Below, one piece after another: positions 60,450-64,000 of a DNA stretch of 64,000 nt; position 1 is the stretch's first letter, and each line of letters opens with the position of its first letter. Source of the stretch: Nipponacmea schrenckii (taxonomy: Eukaryota; Mollusca; Gastropoda; Lottiidae); assembly GCA_030562195.1 (NCBI GenBank), contig CM060202.1:28320317-28384316 (forward strand), given 5' to 3'. A program made the translations under genes and the position numbers. Below the pieces are notes generated by a model. That model saw nothing but the letters and a program-made list of their open reading frames with translations, was not told where the DNA came from and did not search any database.

Positions 60450-61665
60450 CATGTGGGTGGTTTATAGAAAGACTAATACATTAGCTGACTGGGTGTTTCA
60501 TAGAAAGACTAATACATTAGCTGACTGGATGGTTCATAGAAAGGCTTATACATTAGCTGACCGAGTGGTTCAAAGAAAGACTAATATATTAGCTGACCGG
60601 GTGGTTCAAAGAAAGACTAATATATTAGCTGACTTGGTGGTTCATAGAAAGACTAACACATTAGTTGACTGGTTGGTTCATAGAAAGACTCATACATTAG
60701 CTGACTGTGTGGTTTAAAGAAAGACTAATACATTAGCTGACTGGGTGTTTCATAGAAAGACTAATACATTAGCTGATTGGGTGGTTCAAAGAAAGACTAA
60801 TACATCAGCTGATTGGGTGGTTCAAAGAAAGACTAATACATCAGCTGACCGGGTGGTTCAAAGAAAGACTAATACATTAGCTGTCTGGGTGGTTCATAGA
60901 AGACTAATATATTAGCTGACTTGGTGGTTCATAGAAAGACTAACACATTAGTTGACTGGTTGGTTCATAGAAAGACTAATACATTAGCTGACTGGGTGGT
61001 TCATAGAAAGACTAATACAATAGCTGACTAGGTGGTTCATAGAAAGACTAATATATTAGCTGACTGGGTGGTTTATAGAAAGACTAATACATTAGCTGCC
61101 TGGGTGGTTCATAGAAAGGCTAATACATTAGCTGACTGAGAGGTTCATAGAACGACTAATACATTCTTATTTCTGTAATTGATCCGAATTGTAACGACCA
61201 TGTGGGTATTTTTACTCTGAGCAGCTGACTGGTGGTTCATAGATAGGCTAATATATTTCCTGACTGGGTGGTTCATAGAAAGACTAATATGTTAGCTGAC
61301 TGGGTGGTTTATAGAAAGACTAATACATTAGCTGACTGGGTGTTTCATAGAAAGACTAATACATTAGCTGACTGGATGGTTCATAGAAAGGCTTATACAT
61401 TAGCTGACCGAGTGGTTCAAAGAAAGACTAATATATTAGCTGACGGGGTGGTTCAAAGAAAGACTAATATATTAGCTGACTGGGTGGTTCATAGAAAGAC
61501 TAATACATTAGCTGACTGAGTGGTTTATAGAAAGACTAATGCATTAGCTGACTGGGTGGTTTATAGAAAGACTAATACATTAGCTGACTGGGTGGTTTAT
61601 AGAAAGACTAATACATTAGCTGACTGAGAGGTTCATAGAACGACTAATACATTAGTTTACTGGAT
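60450..61665. repeat. 36-bp minisatellite, second array
   Basis: About 32 copies of the same 36-bp unit as at 36690-37820 (GGTTCATAGAAAGACTAATA, CATTAGCTGACTGGGT), with GGTTCAAAG and ATATTAG variants. The left flank sequence (TTTCTGTAATTGATCCGAAT) occurs at 60420 and again at 61171, so a block of about 750 bp including flank and array was duplicated in tandem. Frames opened by the repeat are not genes. Confidence 0.95.
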
Positions 61666-62439
61666 AGAAAAAAAAATTTGCTTATGGCAACTCACTTACA
61701 AGGACAAGTCTGAAGGAGAATGAGAAGTGATTTTACATTTGGGTATGGCGGAAGAGGAGGGAGGAGGGGGGGGGGGGTCAATTTGGGTATTAGCCGTGGA
61801 TAAAAAGTGGCAGTTTAACATTTTGGATATGGACCAGGAGAAGAAAGAAGGATTTATCTTAGGACCGGGAGAGGATAGGGATGTATACTTACATTGTAAA
61901 ACAGGTTTTAAATTATTATTATCAATGCAAACATAAGAATCTAATCTAATAATATTTCTATAAGATTTCAAATATCCTGTCGATATGACACTTAGTGGGG
62001 GCTTAGGTCCACTATTCCAGTATTTTGGGACTGTTTTAGGGTGTGTATGACCAGGATTCCGGTCCGTTTTACTTTCCAATGTATAGTCCATTTTCATGGT
62101 TCGTTCTTTTTCAAGAAACCTGTGTAAAATTTCAATCGGAGCTTCAAGAACAATATTTATTCATATTTAATCGATTTATGTAAACTTTAGAAGTTTGAAT
62201 TGTGAAATAATATTTACTTCAAACAATATTCAGTCAAAATGGTAACAGTACAAAAAATAGATAAAGAACAAACCGGAAACTCAGCATGTTTGATACAATG
62301 AAATGTCGATTGCAGGAATTCTTAGATGTTGACATGCGAACAGCGGAACTCGTGTTATTTTCATGTTGCAACAAATAAAGTCGGTAACATATTTGATATG
62401 GAAGACAATCCCTGCCATAATTAATCATTCTTAATGCTT

Positions 62440-62720
62440 AATTCGGTGTTAAACATTAGTACAGTAAAATCAACATTTGTACGCTTAATTTGACATTTGT
62501 TCGCTAAATTCATAATTTGTTGTTAAAAATTTATCATTCAAATAAAGAATATTACTGAACAAATTAACGATTAAGCCGAACTAATATTGCCCACTTCAAA
62601 ATGCCGAATGAAGTTTACCGAACAAAATGTTGAAAAACATTTCTCGCATTTCATGAGAACGATATCATTATGACGACATGTGGCGCTGCTCTATTTTAGT
62701 TAGGGCTTCGTTCCTATTTT
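62440..62720. repeat. Diverged arm of the 32687 foldback family
   Basis: Contains AAAAACATTTCTCGCATTTC and TATGACGACATGTGGCGCTG, resembling arm words of the element at 32687-34148. It also has several lines of 'aaca.ttgt.cgcttaatt' composition. No coding signal. Confidence 0.5.
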
Positions 62721-62804
62721 TTAGCCAATTTTTATGGCCGGCAAGTGTACAAAGTAAAGAATCTTAATATGAATTCCAATTTTATGATAAAAAGCGAAGT
62801 TTTT

Positions 62805-63998
62805 AATCAAACTCTTGGTACTATTGGAATGTAAGATTTTGATATAAATATGGTGCCTAAACCAGGAAATGTTTTGAAAAATGGCCATTTTTTGTACAGT
62901 CCACAGTTATGGTTGTGGGACAGATATTTTGATGGAATTAGCAAAATCCCATCTACATGGTTTCCTCAGACCTTTGAAGATATCGAAAATTCCAATATAT
63001 AAGTACATGTATTTTCATGACAAGCTTAGTTACTGGCCAGTTCGAGACGAAGACTCGTCATGGCCAATCTTAGAAAAATAGCCAATTTTTAAATAGTACA
63101 CCCTGATGGTGGTGGGCTATATGTTTTGATGGAATTGGCAGAATCCCAACCACATGGCGCCTTCAGACCTGTGAATATCCCAAAAGTTCCAAAGAAATTG
63201 TATTTTCATGCCAAACTTAGTGACTGGTCAGTCAGTGAAGAAGACTCTTCATGGCCAATTTTTGAAAAATGGCCAATTTTTTAACAGTCCACGGTGATGG
63301 TGGTCGAGCATAATTTTTGATGGAATTGGCAGAATCCTAACCACACGGTGCATTCAGACCTGAGAATAAATCAAATAATTCCAATTTAATCGTATTTTCA
63401 TGCCAAACGTAGTGACTGGCCAGTCAGTGATGAAAACTCTTCATGGCCAATTGATAACATATGGCCAATTTTTTATCACTCCACGCTGATGGTGGTTGGG
63501 CATAAGTTTTGATGGGATTGGTAAGAATCCCTACCACATGTGGTGCCTTCAGACCTATGAAAATCTTCAAGACTCTTCATGGAAAATTATTTGAAAAATG
63601 ACCTTTGTTTGAAAAGTCCACGCTGATGGTGGTGGGGAAGAAATTTTGAATTGGAAGAATCCCAACCAAATAGTGGCTTCTGACCTTTATGCCCCACCAC
63701 CATTAGCGTGGACTGTTAAATATTGACGGCGAGCCATAACGAATCTTCATCTTTATCTGGGCAGTAACTAAACTTGGCATGAAATTACTATTATATTGAA
63801 ATTTAAGATATATTCACACGTCTGAAGAAACCATGTGGTTGGGATTTTGCAAATTCCATTAAATTATCTGTCCCACCACCATCACTGTGGACTGTACAAA
63901 AATTGGCCATTTTGAAAACATTTCATGGTATAGGCACCATATCTATCCCAAAATCTCACATTCCAATGAATAAAGAGTACAAAGAGTTTGATTGAAAA
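62805..63998. mobile_element. Foldback element with internal tandem repeats, at window edge
   Basis: The ends AATCAAACTCTT and AAGAGTTTGATTG are inverted, and 62805-63030 pairs with about 63760-63998 (ATGGTGCCTA, TGGCCATTTT, GTACAGTCCACAG). The left arm is followed by four to five diverged units of about 180 bp, each with GTCCACGGTGATGGTGGT, TTTTGATGGAATTGGCAGAA and CTTCATGGCCAAT. Open frames here belong to the repeat. Confidence 0.85.
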
Positions 63999-64000
63999 CT

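Larger units (their letters stand above)
57225..62400 (+). repeat. Segmental duplication unit, copy 2
   Basis: Matches 34340-38190 in order: intron-5 end, PAN exon, 3' flank, 36-bp minisatellite, then upstream flank of a lectin gene. The match stops at about 62395 (AACATATTTGA), before the position of the next promoter and exon 1, where unrelated repeats take over. Extra blocks at about 57440-57900 and 58560-59040 are absent from copy 1. Confidence 0.82.

Noticed and set aside
61696..62097. 133-codon minus-strand open frame with a proline run
   Set aside because: The proline run is a G tract on the plus strand, and the region is a duplicated non-coding flank also present at 49900-50650.

Overview
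The window is AT-rich animal DNA with introns, minisatellites and many inactive DNA transposons. There are no bacterial operon signs. The mix of IFIT-like TPR genes, a C-type lectin/PAN gene cluster and interspersed arrays of about 160 bp period fits a mollusc best. The species cannot be read from the sequence. Two 500-base runs of N (25240-25739 and 44616-45115) are assembly gaps.

Region 1 (1-15.4 kb) carries two paralogous plus-strand genes (3413-5845 and 12264-15383), each with one long coding exon. Each protein has an IFIT-like N-terminal TPR superhelix, a variable linker, a second helical block and a C-terminal domain that reads as a TIR fold. Vertebrate IFITs lack a TIR domain, so this TPR-TIR fusion is the strongest candidate for an unusual immune system here. 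The two 3' ends are almost identical, while the linker and 5' parts differ. Around them lie a 44-bp minisatellite, a Tc1/mariner deletion derivative, 42-bp and 31-bp minisatellites, and a foldback element with a second Tc1-like copy nested inside it.

Region 2 (15.4-28.2 kb) shows no convincing gene. It holds seven further tandem arrays, small foldbacks, a fragment related to the 160-bp family and the first gap.

Region 3 (28.3-59.4 kb) is a plus-strand tandem cluster of secreted lectin-like genes. Each has a signal-peptide exon, CTLD1 in exons 2-3, CTLD2 in exons 4-5 and a PAN/apple domain in exon 6. Genes 1 (28352-35609, 343 aa) and 4 (51363-55873, 332 aa) are complete and in frame across all six exons. 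Gene 2 lacks exon 6 and gene 3 lacks exon 1, both at the same gap; splice phases would also let them form one four-CTLD gene. An extra PAN exon lies at 59055-59419. Degraded copies of exon 4 remain in genes 2, 3 and 4.

Region 4 (57.2-64 kb) is a second copy of the segment around gene 1's last exon: 3' flank, 36-bp minisatellite and the upstream flank of the next gene. That copy breaks off at about 62.4 kb, and the window ends in foldback repeats. Together the genes suggest an expanding innate-immunity neighbourhood in a repeat-rich region; the immune role is inferred from domains only.
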